NCBI GenBank assembly: GCA_028825045.1
Contig: JAPKAY010000001.1
Location: 1-64,000 of the forward strand
Origin: Halioglobus sp.
GTDB lineage: Bacteria > Pseudomonadota > Gammaproteobacteria > Pseudomonadales > Halieaceae
Direction of reading: 5' to 3'
DNA: 64,000 nucleotides
In this document: piece by piece, positions 26,541-35,827 of the stretch
Layout: the number at the start of each line of letters is the position of its first letter
Position numbering within the stretch: the stretch's first letter is position 1
Program-made: the position numbers and the translations under genes
Notes under the pieces: generated by a model
What the model was told of the DNA's origin: nothing
Databases searched by the model: none
Seen by the model: only the letters and a program-made list of their open reading frames with translations

Positions 26541-27167
26541 TCAGCGCATTCCCAATACGTTCTTCATGAAGTGCGTACCGAAACGACTGATACGCTGCGC
26601 GGCGATGGCTAGGGGGCTTTGATCCAGGTAGTTCACTTGCACCATGCGACGTTCACCCACGAAGCGTGTGTGTCCGTGCCAAGAATGATCGGTGCGCCTG
26701 AAGGCCAACAAGGTGCCTCCTAGAGGAGAAACCTGCGCAGCGTAATTCTCGATATCGTCCTTGGAGCGCAGAAGTCGTAGTTGGCCCTCTTCATGATCCC
26801 ATTGTTCGTTGAAGTAGAGCAGCATGGTGATCACTTTGCTCTTGTGATCGGTGTGAATATTGCCGTCAGTGCGCTCGCAAAATTTTCGTATGGTGACTGT
26901 AGTTGGTAGCGAAGCCAGCTCCATATCAAACTTTTCGCCCAGTACGGCGGCGACATCGGGACCGCGCAATTCTTCCATAAGCGCTTCAAAGGCGACCCCG
27001 TAAGAAAGACTTTCCAGGGTGTGATTGGCTGCGCTTTTTATATTGGGGTAGTCGCCATTGACCCGCGCGAGTGCCTCGGCGCCAAGGAAGCCCGGCACCA
27101 CCATGTAGTCGAAAGGGTCGGAATGCAGCGCCGCGGTGCGCAAGGCATTGATATTGATCAGTGACAT
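26541..27167 (-). CDS. 2-oxoglutarate/Fe(II) oxygenase, small
   Basis: A 208-residue double-stranded beta-helix oxygenase. Iron ligands are His105 and Asp107 in GNIHTDHKSK and His164 in HSWHGHTRF; Arg173 or Arg174 in GERRMVQVNY would hold 2-oxoglutarate. The family hydroxylates C-H bonds, with no predicted export signal here. It sits head to head with the sulfotransferase pair (27241-29174) and has a distant relative in the 37662-38378 gene next to another sulfotransferase, suggesting that hydroxylation precedes sulfation of the same acceptor (inference). ATG at 27167. Confidence 0.8.
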   Translation of the reverse strand: MSLININALRTAALHSDPFDYMVVPGFLGAEALARVNGDYPNIKSAANHTLESLSYGVAFEALMEELRGPDVAAVLGEKFDMELASLPTTVTIRKFCERTDGNIHTDHKSKVITMLLYFNEQWDHEEGQLRLLRSKDDIENYAAQVSPLGGTLLAFRRTDHSWHGHTRFVGERRMVQVNYLDQSPLAIAAQRISRFGTHFMKNVLGMR

Positions 27168-27240
27168 GCGCGCATTCTATTACGCCCCTCGTGAGGCCGG
27201 CAAGGCAGCGCGAGGACTGAGGATGTTAATAGTGCGGTAA

Positions 27241-28239
27241 ATGGAGGCTTGCTCCGTAGTGCGGCAAATAGTGTTATACGGTATTATTCTCTGCCTTTTC
27301 AATGTGTTGTCGAGGACTATTCCGCACATGGCCGACAAGGCACTGGTCGTTGTACGCCACATCATATTGCTGCTCTGCTTCTGGGTGCCCGCAGTGCGCC
27401 GCAAGAATATTGAGCGGTGGCTGCGCGGCCGTGAAGAATTCAGGAAGCTGCAACGCAGTGACTGGGTGCTCATGAGTTGGGGTAAGTCTGGCAGGACCTG
27501 GCTGCGGGTGATGTTGTCTCGGGCGTATCAGCTTAAAGGCGGGTTGGATCCCAGTGAACTTCTCGATTTTGATAACCTGAGACAGCTCGACTCGCGGCTC
27601 CCCGCCGTTTTTTTTACTCACAATAACTATCTGCGTGATTACACCGGAAACCTTCAATCGAAAAGCCATTTCAAGGGTAAGCGCATTGTTTTACTGGTGC
27701 GTGATCCGCGCGATGTCGCAGTGTCACAGTTTTTCCAGTGGCAGTTTCGTATGCGGCCAAATAAAAAATATATCAACGACTACCCACCCCATGGGGCGGA
27801 TATCGATACCTGGGACTTTGTGCTCGACAAGAAAGCGGGTGTGCCTCGTATCGTCGATTACTTTAACGGTTGGGCGCAGGCCATCCCTGAACTGAAAGAT
27901 ATATTGATAGTTCGTTATGAGGATATGCGCAGCGACCCCGGTGATGTGCTGGGGAAAATTATGGCCTTTACCGGAACGCAGGTAAAGGCAGAGCAGTTAC
28001 AGGAGGCTGTAGAGTTTGCAGCCTATGACAACATGAAAAAGATGGAGCAGGACAAGTTTTTTAAAGGCAGTGGCGCTCGCGTGAAGCCCGGCGACATAGA
28101 CAATCCACAGTCGTTCAAGGTGCGCAAAGCCAAAGTCGGTGGCTACCGGGACCACTTTACCGATGAACAGTGTGCGCAGCTCGACCAAATGGTCGCCCAG
28201 TTGGACCCGCTATTCGGATACGGGGGTGGTCAGCCGTGA
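27241..28239 (+). CDS. Sulfotransferase, paralogue 2
   Basis: A sulfotransferase of 332 residues, or 303 if translation starts at the ATG at 27328. The PAPS loop is SWGKSGRTW (Lys82), the catalytic histidine is FFTHNNY (His127), and the 3'-phosphate element is RDPRDVAVSQFFQ (Arg154 to Ser162); VRKAKVGGYRDHF closes the site. The N-terminal hydrophobic stretch may be a membrane anchor. The stop overlaps the start of the next sulfotransferase as GTGA. It is close in sequence to paralogues 3 and 4, so local duplication is likely. The acceptor is unknown. Confidence 0.87.
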   Translation: MEACSVVRQIVLYGIILCLFNVLSRTIPHMADKALVVVRHIILLLCFWVPAVRRKNIERWLRGREEFRKLQRSDWVLMSWGKSGRTWLRVMLSRAYQLKGGLDPSELLDFDNLRQLDSRLPAVFFTHNNYLRDYTGNLQSKSHFKGKRIVLLVRDPRDVAVSQFFQWQFRMRPNKKYINDYPPHGADIDTWDFVLDKKAGVPRIVDYFNGWAQAIPELKDILIVRYEDMRSDPGDVLGKIMAFTGTQVKAEQLQEAVEFAAYDNMKKMEQDKFFKGSGARVKPGDIDNPQSFKVRKAKVGGYRDHFTDEQCAQLDQMVAQLDPLFGYGGGQP

Positions 28240-29174
28240 AAATGGCTTTTCAAAATTTGCGTCAGGCGGTACAGACCGGGCGGAAGAAACTCTCGCGGCG
28301 AATATTGCATTGGCGTATGCGTGGCCGGCCCGAGGCAGAGGTTCTTACCGCAGAGCGGAAATTGCGCGGCGTAGAGCAGTTCGAAAAGTTGCAGGCTGCA
28401 GACATCGTTGTGGTGTCTTTCGGAAAAAGCGGGCGCACCTGGCTGCGGGTCATGATCTCACACCTGTTTCGTGTGATGTATAAACTTCCCGAGAATGCGA
28501 TCCTGGGCTTCGATAACTTCCACAACTTTAATCACGCCGTCCCGAAAACTTTTTTTACCCACGACAATTACATCAAAGATTTTACCGGCGACTTTCACAG
28601 CAAAGCACCCTTCTACAACAAGCGGGTGATACTGCTGGCGCGCGACCCACGCGATGTCGCGGTGTCACAGTACTTTCAATGGAAGTTTCGAATCAAGCCC
28701 ACCAAGGTCGCCATCAATAATTACCCCCCCATGGGTACCGATATCAGTGTGTTCGATTTTGTAACGGGAGATAACGGCGGCAGCCTGCAGGCAGTATCGG
28801 ATTACCTTAATTTGTGGGCGGGGGAAGCGAGTAATGTGAAAAATTTCCACCTGGTGCGTTATGAGGATTTGCGGGCGCGGCCGCATGAGGAGCTTCGCAA
28901 TATGCTGGACTTCATGTGTGTCGAAGCCACGGACGCTCATGTGGATGCTGCGGTAGAATATTCTTCCTATGAGAATATGAAAAAAATGGAAGGCAAAGAG
29001 CAGTTTCGCTTTGCCGGTGGGCGCATGATGCCCCGCGATAAAGACAATCCGAACAGCTATAAAGTGCGTCGCGCAAAAGTGGGTGGGTATCGGGATTATT
29101 TTACTGATGAGGAGGTGGCGGCTATCGATCAAAAGCTGGCAGAGACCCTGGATCCCCTGTTTAATTACCAGTAA
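28236..29174 (+). CDS. Sulfotransferase, paralogue 3
   Basis: A 312-residue sulfotransferase with the PAPS loop SFGKSGRTW (Lys64), catalytic His109 in FFTHDNY, RDPRDVAVSQYFQ, and a closing VRRAKVGGYRDYF. The start is GTG at 28236, overlapping the preceding TGA (GTGA); ATG at 28242 is an alternative, while the longer upstream frame only duplicates the neighbour out of phase. Tandem with paralogue 2, so the two may sulfate two positions of one product or form a complex. Its 3' end faces a GT8-like gene on the other strand. Confidence 0.87.
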   Translation: MKMAFQNLRQAVQTGRKKLSRRILHWRMRGRPEAEVLTAERKLRGVEQFEKLQAADIVVVSFGKSGRTWLRVMISHLFRVMYKLPENAILGFDNFHNFNHAVPKTFFTHDNYIKDFTGDFHSKAPFYNKRVILLARDPRDVAVSQYFQWKFRIKPTKVAINNYPPMGTDISVFDFVTGDNGGSLQAVSDYLNLWAGEASNVKNFHLVRYEDLRARPHEELRNMLDFMCVEATDAHVDAAVEYSSYENMKKMEGKEQFRFAGGRMMPRDKDNPNSYKVRRAKVGGYRDYFTDEEVAAIDQKLAETLDPLFNYQ

Positions 29175-29315
29175 GTCTCATGTACCTTCCGCTGGGTTAC
29201 TCGGCGGTGTACTACTCTCAAGTTTGATCTGGTTTCCGCTAGTTCTAACGTGCCGTTGGGCGACGTACCTGAAGGGGCGAACCCTGATCGCTCAAAAATA
29301 GAAACTATTCGCTCT

Positions 29316-30203
29316 TCAGGCTCCAACCAACGCCAACGCATCCTCTCGCAAATGCCCCTGAGCAATTTCATTCTTAAGCTGCGCTTCAGTAAATTCGCCA
29401 TCGCGAAGCCCCTCCCGCACCAACCCAAAAAAGAACGCTTCCTGCCTCGGGTCGGGATGTGCCGCGTAGGTGCCGGCGAATTTGTAGTCGCCAAACAGCG
29501 CTCGGCGGGCACGGCGCAGCCAGTGCCTGGGCGGGAACAGTTGGAAGGTGTCGGCGGGACGATAGTCGATCTTCAGTCCGGTTTTCCAGGGCTGGGTTTT
29601 ACGCTTTGTGTTATGTAACAATTTGGTTTCGTCAGTGAGGTTATCGAAGTCGTTCCAGTAGGTCTCAAGCGCACCAATGCTTGTAGGTTCCTCCAGTTTA
29701 AGCGATACCCAATCCATGTAATCCCGCGTTACCGGGCTGAACATTTCAGCGAAGTTTTTTTCGAACGTCCAGTGTTTTAGTTTGGCGCAGTCCAGCAACA
29801 TCACACTACTGGCAAAAGCACCCTTGCGGCCCTTGCGCCCGGATTTTGGCCGGCACATGATCGCCTTGCCTTCCATATCACGTTGTAGCAAATCCCAGAT
29901 ATCGCCAATGGCAAAAATATCAGGGTCCATGATGACTGCGCGGCCTTCGTAGTTCATTAGTTGTGGCGGAACGAAGCGCAGCGGTGTAAAAGACTGCAGG
30001 TCGTCATTCAACCAGGGGCGCATTTCTCCATCCCGACGGTAAACTTGTCCCTCGCGTTCCAGCATGCAGGGGAAATCACTCACGGCAATGAACTTCACGT
30101 CGAATTTGTCGGCGTGAGCAGAGCGCTTGCGCAATGAGTAGCGGCTTACCTCGGCACCCAGCATCTGCTTGTGATTAGTGTGTATAAAGACGGTGGGCTT
30201 CAA
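29316..30203 (-). CDS. GT8-like glycosyltransferase, paralogue 1
   Basis: A 295-residue protein of a family that I match to GT8-type glycosyltransferases by motif rather than close similarity. It has an early FIHTNHKQ, the acceptor-side PPQLMNYEGRAVIM leading to the metal-binding DxD (Asp93-Pro-Asp95), a SVMLLDCAKLKHW segment, and His197 in LLHNTKRKTQPW, which corresponds to the GT8 'H-x-G-x-x-K-P-W' element. No signal or membrane segment is present. Two paralogues occur at 31422-32366 and 36751-37665. The likely role is adding a sugar to a lipid or glycan in the cytoplasm. ATG at 30203. Confidence 0.65.
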   Translation of the reverse strand: MKPTVFIHTNHKQMLGAEVSRYSLRKRSAHADKFDVKFIAVSDFPCMLEREGQVYRRDGEMRPWLNDDLQSFTPLRFVPPQLMNYEGRAVIMDPDIFAIGDIWDLLQRDMEGKAIMCRPKSGRKGRKGAFASSVMLLDCAKLKHWTFEKNFAEMFSPVTRDYMDWVSLKLEEPTSIGALETYWNDFDNLTDETKLLHNTKRKTQPWKTGLKIDYRPADTFQLFPPRHWLRRARRALFGDYKFAGTYAAHPDPRQEAFFFGLVREGLRDGEFTEAQLKNEIAQGHLREDALALVGA

Positions 30204-30340
30204 ACTGTTTCTTCTCGCGGGTTATTTGTGGGATAGTTTAACGCCAGCGCGGATATCCTTAAATGGCTGGCTTTGGCAATTTTTGGAGCGGCGCCCCGGG
30301 TGGCCGCCAAAATCGGCAACTGGGATGACGAGGAAAACGC

Positions 30341-31447
30341 GTGGGTGAGGCTCAAATCACAGTCTGGTGTCTGCTGGGAAAGAAGGCAGGTGATAATACC
30401 CAGGTGCTCGCACTAGCCCAAGAATCAGGTTTTGGGTACCAGGAGAAGTGTATAAGCGCAAAGCCCTGGGAGTTACTCACCCATCTGAGTCTGGGTGTAA
30501 CACTCGCTGGTATTGACCGTTTGCAGTCCAGTCCTCTTAATGCGCCTTGGCCAGATATGGTGATCAGCGCTGGTCGGCGGAACGAGCCCGTAGCGCGCTG
30601 GATTCAATGCCAATCCGGGGGCAGGGCACGTCTGGTGCACATTGGTCGCCCCTGGTCCCCCTTGTCTGCTTGGGATCTGGTAGTCACTACCCCTCAGTAC
30701 TTTTTGCCGCAGCAGCCCAATATTGTGAACAACAGTCTCCCCCTCCACCGTATTTCGGATATAGACCTCAAATGTGCCGGTGAGCGCCTGCAGACTCGAG
30801 TTGCGGACCTGCCACGGCCTCGGATAGCAGTGCTCGTCGGGGGAGACAGCGGTCGTTTTGTGATGACTCGAGCCAAGGGCGAGGTGCTCGGTGCCCTGTG
30901 TAATGAATTGGCCACTGCCTCGGGTGGCTCCTTGCTGGTTACCGACAGCGCACGCACACCAAAGGCCGCAGGGCAGGCTGTGCTGGCGCAACTTAAAGCC
31001 CCCAGCCTTTGTCATCGTTGGGGCGATGTAGGCGAGAACCCTTATCACGGTATGCTGGGCTTGGCAGATGCTTTTGTGGTCACAGGGGAGTCCATGTCCA
31101 TGCTGGGGGAGGCGGTGAATACGGGTCGGCCCGTGTATATTTTCGATGTAGGCGATGGCGCGCGGCCCTGGTGGGCCCTGATACATGGCTATCGCTACAA
31201 ACCCCTAAGTCATCGTCTGGCCATGCGCTTTGCTCCGCGTAGGATGCGTCGCGATATTGGCAACATTCAGGATGCATTGGTAGGTTCCGGGGCGGCCCGG
31301 TGGCTAACATCGGAAGCTATTCCGGGAGCGGCTGAGTTGTTGAAGGTGCGACCAACCGCGGCGGCTACAGAGAGTGTTGGTGCGGTTGCCCGGGAAGAGC
31401 TACAGCGCTCCGCGCAGGCGGTCAGGCGGCTTGTTGCAGAGAGATAA
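30341..31447 (+). CDS. ELM1 family protein, paralogue 3
   Basis: A 368-residue member of the ELM1/COG3660 family, closest to paralogue 1: APWPDMVISAGRRNEPV, VHIGRPWSP, a TTPQYFLP segment followed by NNSLPLH, VLVGGDSGRF, and NPYHGMLGLADAFVVTGESMSMLGEA. A predicted GT-B-like cytoplasmic protein. The start is GTG at 30341, with an AGGA stretch about seven bases upstream. The 3' end overlaps the convergent GT8-like gene by 26 bases. The gene lies between two GT8-like genes, which supports a shared glycosylation role without proving it. Confidence 0.74.
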   Translation: MGEAQITVWCLLGKKAGDNTQVLALAQESGFGYQEKCISAKPWELLTHLSLGVTLAGIDRLQSSPLNAPWPDMVISAGRRNEPVARWIQCQSGGRARLVHIGRPWSPLSAWDLVVTTPQYFLPQQPNIVNNSLPLHRISDIDLKCAGERLQTRVADLPRPRIAVLVGGDSGRFVMTRAKGEVLGALCNELATASGGSLLVTDSARTPKAAGQAVLAQLKAPSLCHRWGDVGENPYHGMLGLADAFVVTGESMSMLGEAVNTGRPVYIFDVGDGARPWWALIHGYRYKPLSHRLAMRFAPRRMRRDIGNIQDALVGSGAARWLTSEAIPGAAELLKVRPTAAATESVGAVAREELQRSAQAVRRLVAER

Positions 31448-32366
31448 GTGGATGCTGCGGAGCTGAGGGTAGATCCGGTGTATTCCTGAGAATGTCCAGA
31501 GCGTCGTGGCGCAGATGATTCAGCTCCATTTCGTTGCGCAAAAACGCTTCGCTGATTTTATCTTCGTTTACGCACTCTTTGAGCAGGCCAAAAAAGAACT
31601 GTTCCTGGTTTCTGTCCGGGTGCTGCTTGTAGTTGCCCAAAAATGCATACTCGCCGAACAGCTTGCGCCGTGCGCGCATTACCCAGGCTGCGGGTGGGAA
31701 CAGGCGAAACCGCTCCGCCGGGCGCCAGTCGGTTGGCAGGCCAGTTTTCCAGGGTTGGGTTTTGCGCCTTGTCGTGTGCAGCAGCTTTGTGTCGAGGGTG
31801 AATTTGTCAAAGTCATTCCACTGGGTTTCAAAGAAACCAATGGACTGCTGGTCTTCTTCCTTGAGACAGATCCAGGGTTGATAGTCCTGAGTAAAATCAA
31901 ACATCGCTTCGAATTTCTTTTCGGCGTCCCAGTGGGTGAGTCTGGAACACTCCAGCAGCATGACACTGCTGGCCATGCATTTATCGATCAAGCCCTTGGG
32001 GCCAGAACGCATGCGACATAGTATAGCCTTGTCTTCCATGTCGCGGCTGAGCAGTTCCCAAATGTCAGCAGTAGCGAAGATATCAGGGTCGATTACGACG
32101 GCCCGGCCCTCAAAACCCATCAGTTTTGGTGGCATAAACCGGGTGGGTGTGAACGATTGTAAATCGTCGTTGAGCCAGGTGCGCTTGACCCCGTCGCGGA
32201 GATATTCCTGGCCTTCATGGCTGGCAAAAAATGGATATTCCCGGCTGTCCATGATCTGCACATCGAACTTGTCGTTATTCGTGGAGTAGCGTTGCAATGC
32301 GTGCTTGGCGACGATGGCACCGGTAATTTGCTTGTGGTTGGTTTGGATAAATACGCAGGCTTTCAT
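31422..32366 (-). CDS. GT8-like glycosyltransferase, paralogue 2
   Basis: A 314-residue paralogue of the 29316-30203 protein. Shared marks are FIQTNHKQ, LNDDLQSFTPTRFMPPKL, the DxD site Asp93-Pro-Asp95 followed by IFATADIWELL, SSVMLLECSRLTHW, and LLHTTRRKTQPWKTGL. These recall GT8 glycosyltransferases (sugar-nucleotide binding through DxD and a late His). Soluble, no signal. ATG at 32366. The difference in the residues after DxD and in the late His loop (T for N) suggests a different donor or acceptor from paralogue 1. Convergent with ELM1 paralogue 3. Confidence 0.65.
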   Translation of the reverse strand: MKACVFIQTNHKQITGAIVAKHALQRYSTNNDKFDVQIMDSREYPFFASHEGQEYLRDGVKRTWLNDDLQSFTPTRFMPPKLMGFEGRAVVIDPDIFATADIWELLSRDMEDKAILCRMRSGPKGLIDKCMASSVMLLECSRLTHWDAEKKFEAMFDFTQDYQPWICLKEEDQQSIGFFETQWNDFDKFTLDTKLLHTTRRKTQPWKTGLPTDWRPAERFRLFPPAAWVMRARRKLFGEYAFLGNYKQHPDRNQEQFFFGLLKECVNEDKISEAFLRNEMELNHLRHDALDILRNTPDLPSAPQHPLISLQQAA

Positions 32367-32814
32367 GGGGTTACTAGAGCGGTCACATCATGGCTTGGTT
32401 GGGGTTTAAACTATAATGGAATGTACCTTATTTGGCTATTTTGGGGGCCTCCGTTTCCGCGTGAATAATACGTGCTACGGGATGTTGTGGTGGTGCGCGC
32501 AGCGGCAGACTTTGTCGCCCACGAGTGGCTCGATGTGTGCATATAGATTTGTTTGAGAAAAATAAATAACCTAATAAAAACAATAAGATAACTTGCATTT
32601 AGACTGGGTATCTCCGATTCTGTGCTGCAATGTCCCAACCACGTCGCGGCCCACGCATCTTACCGCAGACCGACGTCCCAGAAGGGTTAGACCCTGTTCG
32701 CCCAGGGGCCGCATTCGCACTTTAGGTCCGCCCGTCCGGGGACTCTATCAGGGTGAATTCTATGACCGTATCGTCCTTTGGAAGGTGATAACTGTCACCA
32801 CTACAGCGCGGTAT
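32367..32814. other. Intergenic region between GT8-like and nucleotidyltransferase-like genes
   Basis: A 448-base region. The part around 32545-32600 is strongly AT-rich, unlike its neighbours, and would suit a promoter for the minus-strand GT8-like gene. A 31-codon frame from an ATG at 32630 exists but has no recognisable features. No gene, repeat or terminator is supported. Confidence 0.35.
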
Positions 32815-33768
32815 TCACTTGAAAATCCCCCGGCGATACAAGCCCCAAGAGAAGGCCCAGATATGGATGAGTGGCGCGCGCCTGACCTTGTCGGGAATAA
32901 TAATGGGTTCGTCAGAGTGGCGCTCCAGTTTCCAGGCGATGTAATCCAGTGCACCCTCGAAGGTAAACAGGGCCTTTAGTAAACGCATAATCGATAACAT
33001 CTTGCCCTGTGTCCGGCGCAGCGCCCACGCTAATTTTGCCGCTGTGCGCGCAACAGGAGTAATGTCACTCCGGTAATGCAAATCACCACTGTGCTCGTAC
33101 AGAGAAAACGGGAATCCGAGTTGAGTCGCATGATGTCGCGTGAGGGCGGCGTAGAACTCCTTGGAGTACAGTGCCAATTCCTGTGCGCGATCACTGCTCT
33201 CTGTGCGCAGTTCTGTGGCATAGCTTAGGCCCAGTGCCTGTGCCCAAAGTTGTGTGACGTTTCCTTCAGCAGGCAGCGCGGGGACGGCATTGCGCAGCAA
33301 AGTGTGGGCAGCAGCGGTGAGGGCCTCTTCAACTTGTACGCGAGTGCGCGCGTCGCGTGTGTACAGGATGCTGGTTGGCTGAGAAAAGCGGCCCCAGATA
33401 TACGATTCAAACCAGGCCCGGGAGCAACCCCGTTGAAAATCACGTAACGAAATGACAGTGACTTTACAGCGCAGGGTTTTTGTACCCGACGCCTGATCCA
33501 GTGGTTTTTGCTCTGCATAGAAAACGTTAGGCGGTAACAGCCAATTGGTGAGAGCTGGTAGTCGTCGGCGATAGGCAGCGCGATAGCTGTCGCAAATCAG
33601 ATAGAGGTCCAGCAGACCGTCGTAGATATCGCCGCTACGCAAACATGACCCGTACACCAGCGCGCAGCAGACAGCGCCATGATGACGAGCTTCCAGTTGT
33701 GACAAAAGAGCCGCCAATGAAGGGTCAGTCGCTGGGTCCGGGCCATCGATATTGGGATAGGCGCTCAC
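32815..33768 (-). CDS. Nucleotidyltransferase-like protein (TAM41-like pattern)
   Basis: A 317-residue protein with the motif ALVYGSCLRSGDIYDGLLDLY (20-residue core at about 36-56), which recalls the G-S...D element of polymerase-beta-type nucleotidyltransferases and especially TAM41-type CDP-diacylglycerol synthases. The rest, including a PPNVFYAE segment, is not diagnostic to me. The start is GTG at 33768, overlapping the lipid kinase stop as GTGA. In an operon with a ceramide/diacylglycerol-kinase-like gene, it could convert a phosphorylated lipid to a CDP-activated form. That is inference; Caulobacter also has accessory head-group genes beside its ceramide kinase gene. Confidence 0.55.
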   Translation of the reverse strand: MSAYPNIDGPDPATDPSLAALLSQLEARHHGAVCCALVYGSCLRSGDIYDGLLDLYLICDSYRAAYRRRLPALTNWLLPPNVFYAEQKPLDQASGTKTLRCKVTVISLRDFQRGCSRAWFESYIWGRFSQPTSILYTRDARTRVQVEEALTAAAHTLLRNAVPALPAEGNVTQLWAQALGLSYATELRTESSDRAQELALYSKEFYAALTRHHATQLGFPFSLYEHSGDLHYRSDITPVARTAAKLAWALRRTQGKMLSIMRLLKALFTFEGALDYIAWKLERHSDEPIIIPDKVRRAPLIHIWAFSWGLYRRGIFK

Positions 33769-34730
33769 AATTGCAGGAACTCCAGGGGTAAGCTCGCGCT
33801 GATATCCACTGGGCCGGCAACGTCAAACATTTCACCGTCGAGATTGAGAGTGCCTTCCATATCCAGCGTCATGGTGTTGGCGTTGAAACTGCTGTAGCCG
33901 GAAGTCGGCACCGCGTTGCGATTGGGGCGGCCACGCACGATGGAGAGAAAAGTGGTTGCGAACCGACTACAACCCTGCTCAAACACGGTGACTCGAATTG
34001 CGCCCGACTCCTGGCTCCAAAAAGGTCGCATGCCGAAGGCCAGTCGTTGTAGTGTGCTCACGACGAGGATGAGGGTGTCGTGCTGTGCCGGCTCGCCTGT
34101 ATCCAGAGTCAGTTTGATGCTGACGTGGCGATTGAAGGCCGGATCATCTCGGACCACTCCCCATACAGTACGGAGGGTGCCCAGCGCGAGGCTGAAGTCG
34201 TCGCGCAGTCCGCGTGAATGAATTTCCTTGTGCGCGTATTCGGTGCCGTGAATGACCGCGCCTCCACCAAGAAACATACCATAGCGTGGCGCTGTGTCCT
34301 GAGGCGCAACGACGCGCATCAAGTGCCGAGATTCCAGCTTGCCCTCGGTAGTCCTCTGGCCCTCGCTCCATTGGCAAAAGCGCGACACCGCCTTCTTCAG
34401 CGAGCCGCGGACGCCAATATCGCCGGCATTCATATTGGCGGTGCCGCCTGGAAGCAGTGCGATCAGTGGTAGGTCAGTAAACACACTCGATTCCAGAAGT
34501 TTGCCTAAAATAGCTGAAGCCGTGCCGTCGCCGCCATTGATTGCCAGGACTTGGGTGTTCATCTGGGCAAGTTTTTGCAGTGCGGGTGCAATGTCGTCGG
34601 GGCTGTGAGTAACTATGTGCTGTATTCCCGGATGCTGTTCGACGCGCGCGCGAATGTCTCCAAACTGATTGCGGTTGTGCCCGCTACCAGGATTACTGAT
34701 CATGCCTACCGGACCGGCCGAAAATCTCAC
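33765..34730 (-). CDS. Diacylglycerol/ceramide kinase-like lipid kinase
   Basis: A 321-residue DAGK-catalytic-domain protein. The nucleotide elements are SNPGSGHN (about residue 12) and INGGDGTASAIL (GGDGT at 66-70), followed by LLPGGTANMNAGDIG. Members phosphorylate diacylglycerol, sphingosine or ceramide; Caulobacter has a ceramide kinase of this type in its sphingolipid locus, so a ceramide-1-phosphate product is likely here. The start may be GTG at 34730, which shares one base with the upstream TAG (TAGTG), or ATG at 34703 just before the first motif. Coupled by GTGA to the nucleotidyltransferase-like gene. Confidence 0.8.
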   Translation of the reverse strand: MRFSAGPVGMISNPGSGHNRNQFGDIRARVEQHPGIQHIVTHSPDDIAPALQKLAQMNTQVLAINGGDGTASAILGKLLESSVFTDLPLIALLPGGTANMNAGDIGVRGSLKKAVSRFCQWSEGQRTTEGKLESRHLMRVVAPQDTAPRYGMFLGGGAVIHGTEYAHKEIHSRGLRDDFSLALGTLRTVWGVVRDDPAFNRHVSIKLTLDTGEPAQHDTLILVVSTLQRLAFGMRPFWSQESGAIRVTVFEQGCSRFATTFLSIVRGRPNRNAVPTSGYSSFNANTMTLDMEGTLNLDGEMFDVAGPVDISASLPLEFLQL

Positions 34731-35566
34731 TAAAAGGCTTGCCTCATGGTAACGGACTTGAGATTGATATCGGTTGTGCCGATACGCGGGGCCAGGCCAC
34801 GAACCTGTACGGGCAGTCCTGATTTACGATCAAAAAACAAAATGATCTCTCCATGCAAACCGAGGAAACTGAAGTCATTCTTTTCCGCTAGTGTGCCGTG
34901 GGGGTTTACTTGCAGCGCTACTGCGAGCGTCTCTCGTTTGCCGCGAATGCTTTTCTCTCCAGTGACGGAGTAGTCAACCTCGATGGGTATGCCATTACCG
35001 GAGGTGAGGCGTGCACGATAGAAATTGAAATCTGTATGTACCAGCACGTCGAGCGATTTCCCCGGTCCTTGCTCTTGTAGCTGCTGCGCCAGGAGTAGCA
35101 GAAGATAGGTGCTGGTGACTACCATGCCTGCGTCGGGCGCTGGATAATCGACTTCGCCACTGTAAGTGACAGGCCAGTTCTTTGCGGGTATCTCTTTGTC
35201 TGTGCCGGGATTGCGGCGCTCTCGAACGATGAAATCAGCCTCGTAGCGATAGGACTTTAATCGCTGCTCCTTGCCTCGGCTCAAGCGTGAGCGAGTGTAT
35301 GCATGCCCGTTTGCGGGGTCGAAGTTGACCTGGATCTGTTCGGAGTTATCTACGACCGAGCTATTGACGCTAAGATCCCAGCGACCAGCGGCCTCAGGGT
35401 CGGGTAGCACTTCCAGTCGCGAACGGGCGGTGGCCCAAAATGCCTTTTCCTCAAACTCAAGGACCTGCCAGGCCGGTAATTGTGGGGTCACGGTGTCCGC
35501 AGCTTGGCTGATGCCCGCCTGCGTCAAGCAAATGCAAACTAGAAAAGACCGGGATAGCTGACTCAT
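34730..35566 (-). CDS. Periplasmic protein of unknown function with signal peptide
   Basis: A 278-residue protein starting MSQLSRSFLVCICLTQAGIS, with a cleavable signal ending near SQAADT. The mature part is beta-rich with regular hydrophobic alternation (LRV-type strands, PAPDAGMVVTSTYLLLLLAQQL, PVQVRGLAPRIG) and resembles DUF3108-like periplasmic proteins in outline only. It is the first gene of the operon with the lipid kinase and the nucleotidyltransferase-like genes, joined by TAGTG. It may handle the phosphorylated lipid after it crosses the inner membrane, which is inference. ATG at 35566. Confidence 0.65.
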   Translation of the reverse strand: MSQLSRSFLVCICLTQAGISQAADTVTPQLPAWQVLEFEEKAFWATARSRLEVLPDPEAAGRWDLSVNSSVVDNSEQIQVNFDPANGHAYTRSRLSRGKEQRLKSYRYEADFIVRERRNPGTDKEIPAKNWPVTYSGEVDYPAPDAGMVVTSTYLLLLLAQQLQEQGPGKSLDVLVHTDFNFYRARLTSGNGIPIEVDYSVTGEKSIRGKRETLAVALQVNPHGTLAEKNDFSFLGLHGEIILFFDRKSGLPVQVRGLAPRIGTTDINLKSVTMRQAF

Positions 35567-35827
35567 ACATCGTTACCGGGAGTGTGGAGGAGTAGTGTTA
35601 GCTTGACACTGTGCTTGATCCGGTTGAAGTATTGCACCGTGCGAAGTGCTTTACCGCAGTGGCCTGAGCTTGTCGATCTAGCGCCGTAGGGCGTTTCAAA
35701 ATCCATGATTATCAACTGCTTGCGTAGGTTGAGCGAAAGCCGTTAAAAATACCACGCAATCTTGAGAATAGCATGATCATCCTATACCCTTCGCCGCTTA
35801 TATCTGCCCTGATCAGGGGAATTCTAC

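Noticed and set aside
30473..31186. Open frame of 237 codons on the minus strand
   Set aside because: It lies wholly inside the ELM1 paralogue 3 gene, has no family pattern and is rich in His, Pro and Arg as expected of antisense reading.
32630..32725. Small frame of 31 codons starting at an ATG
   Set aside because: No ribosome site, no motif, and length within chance expectation.
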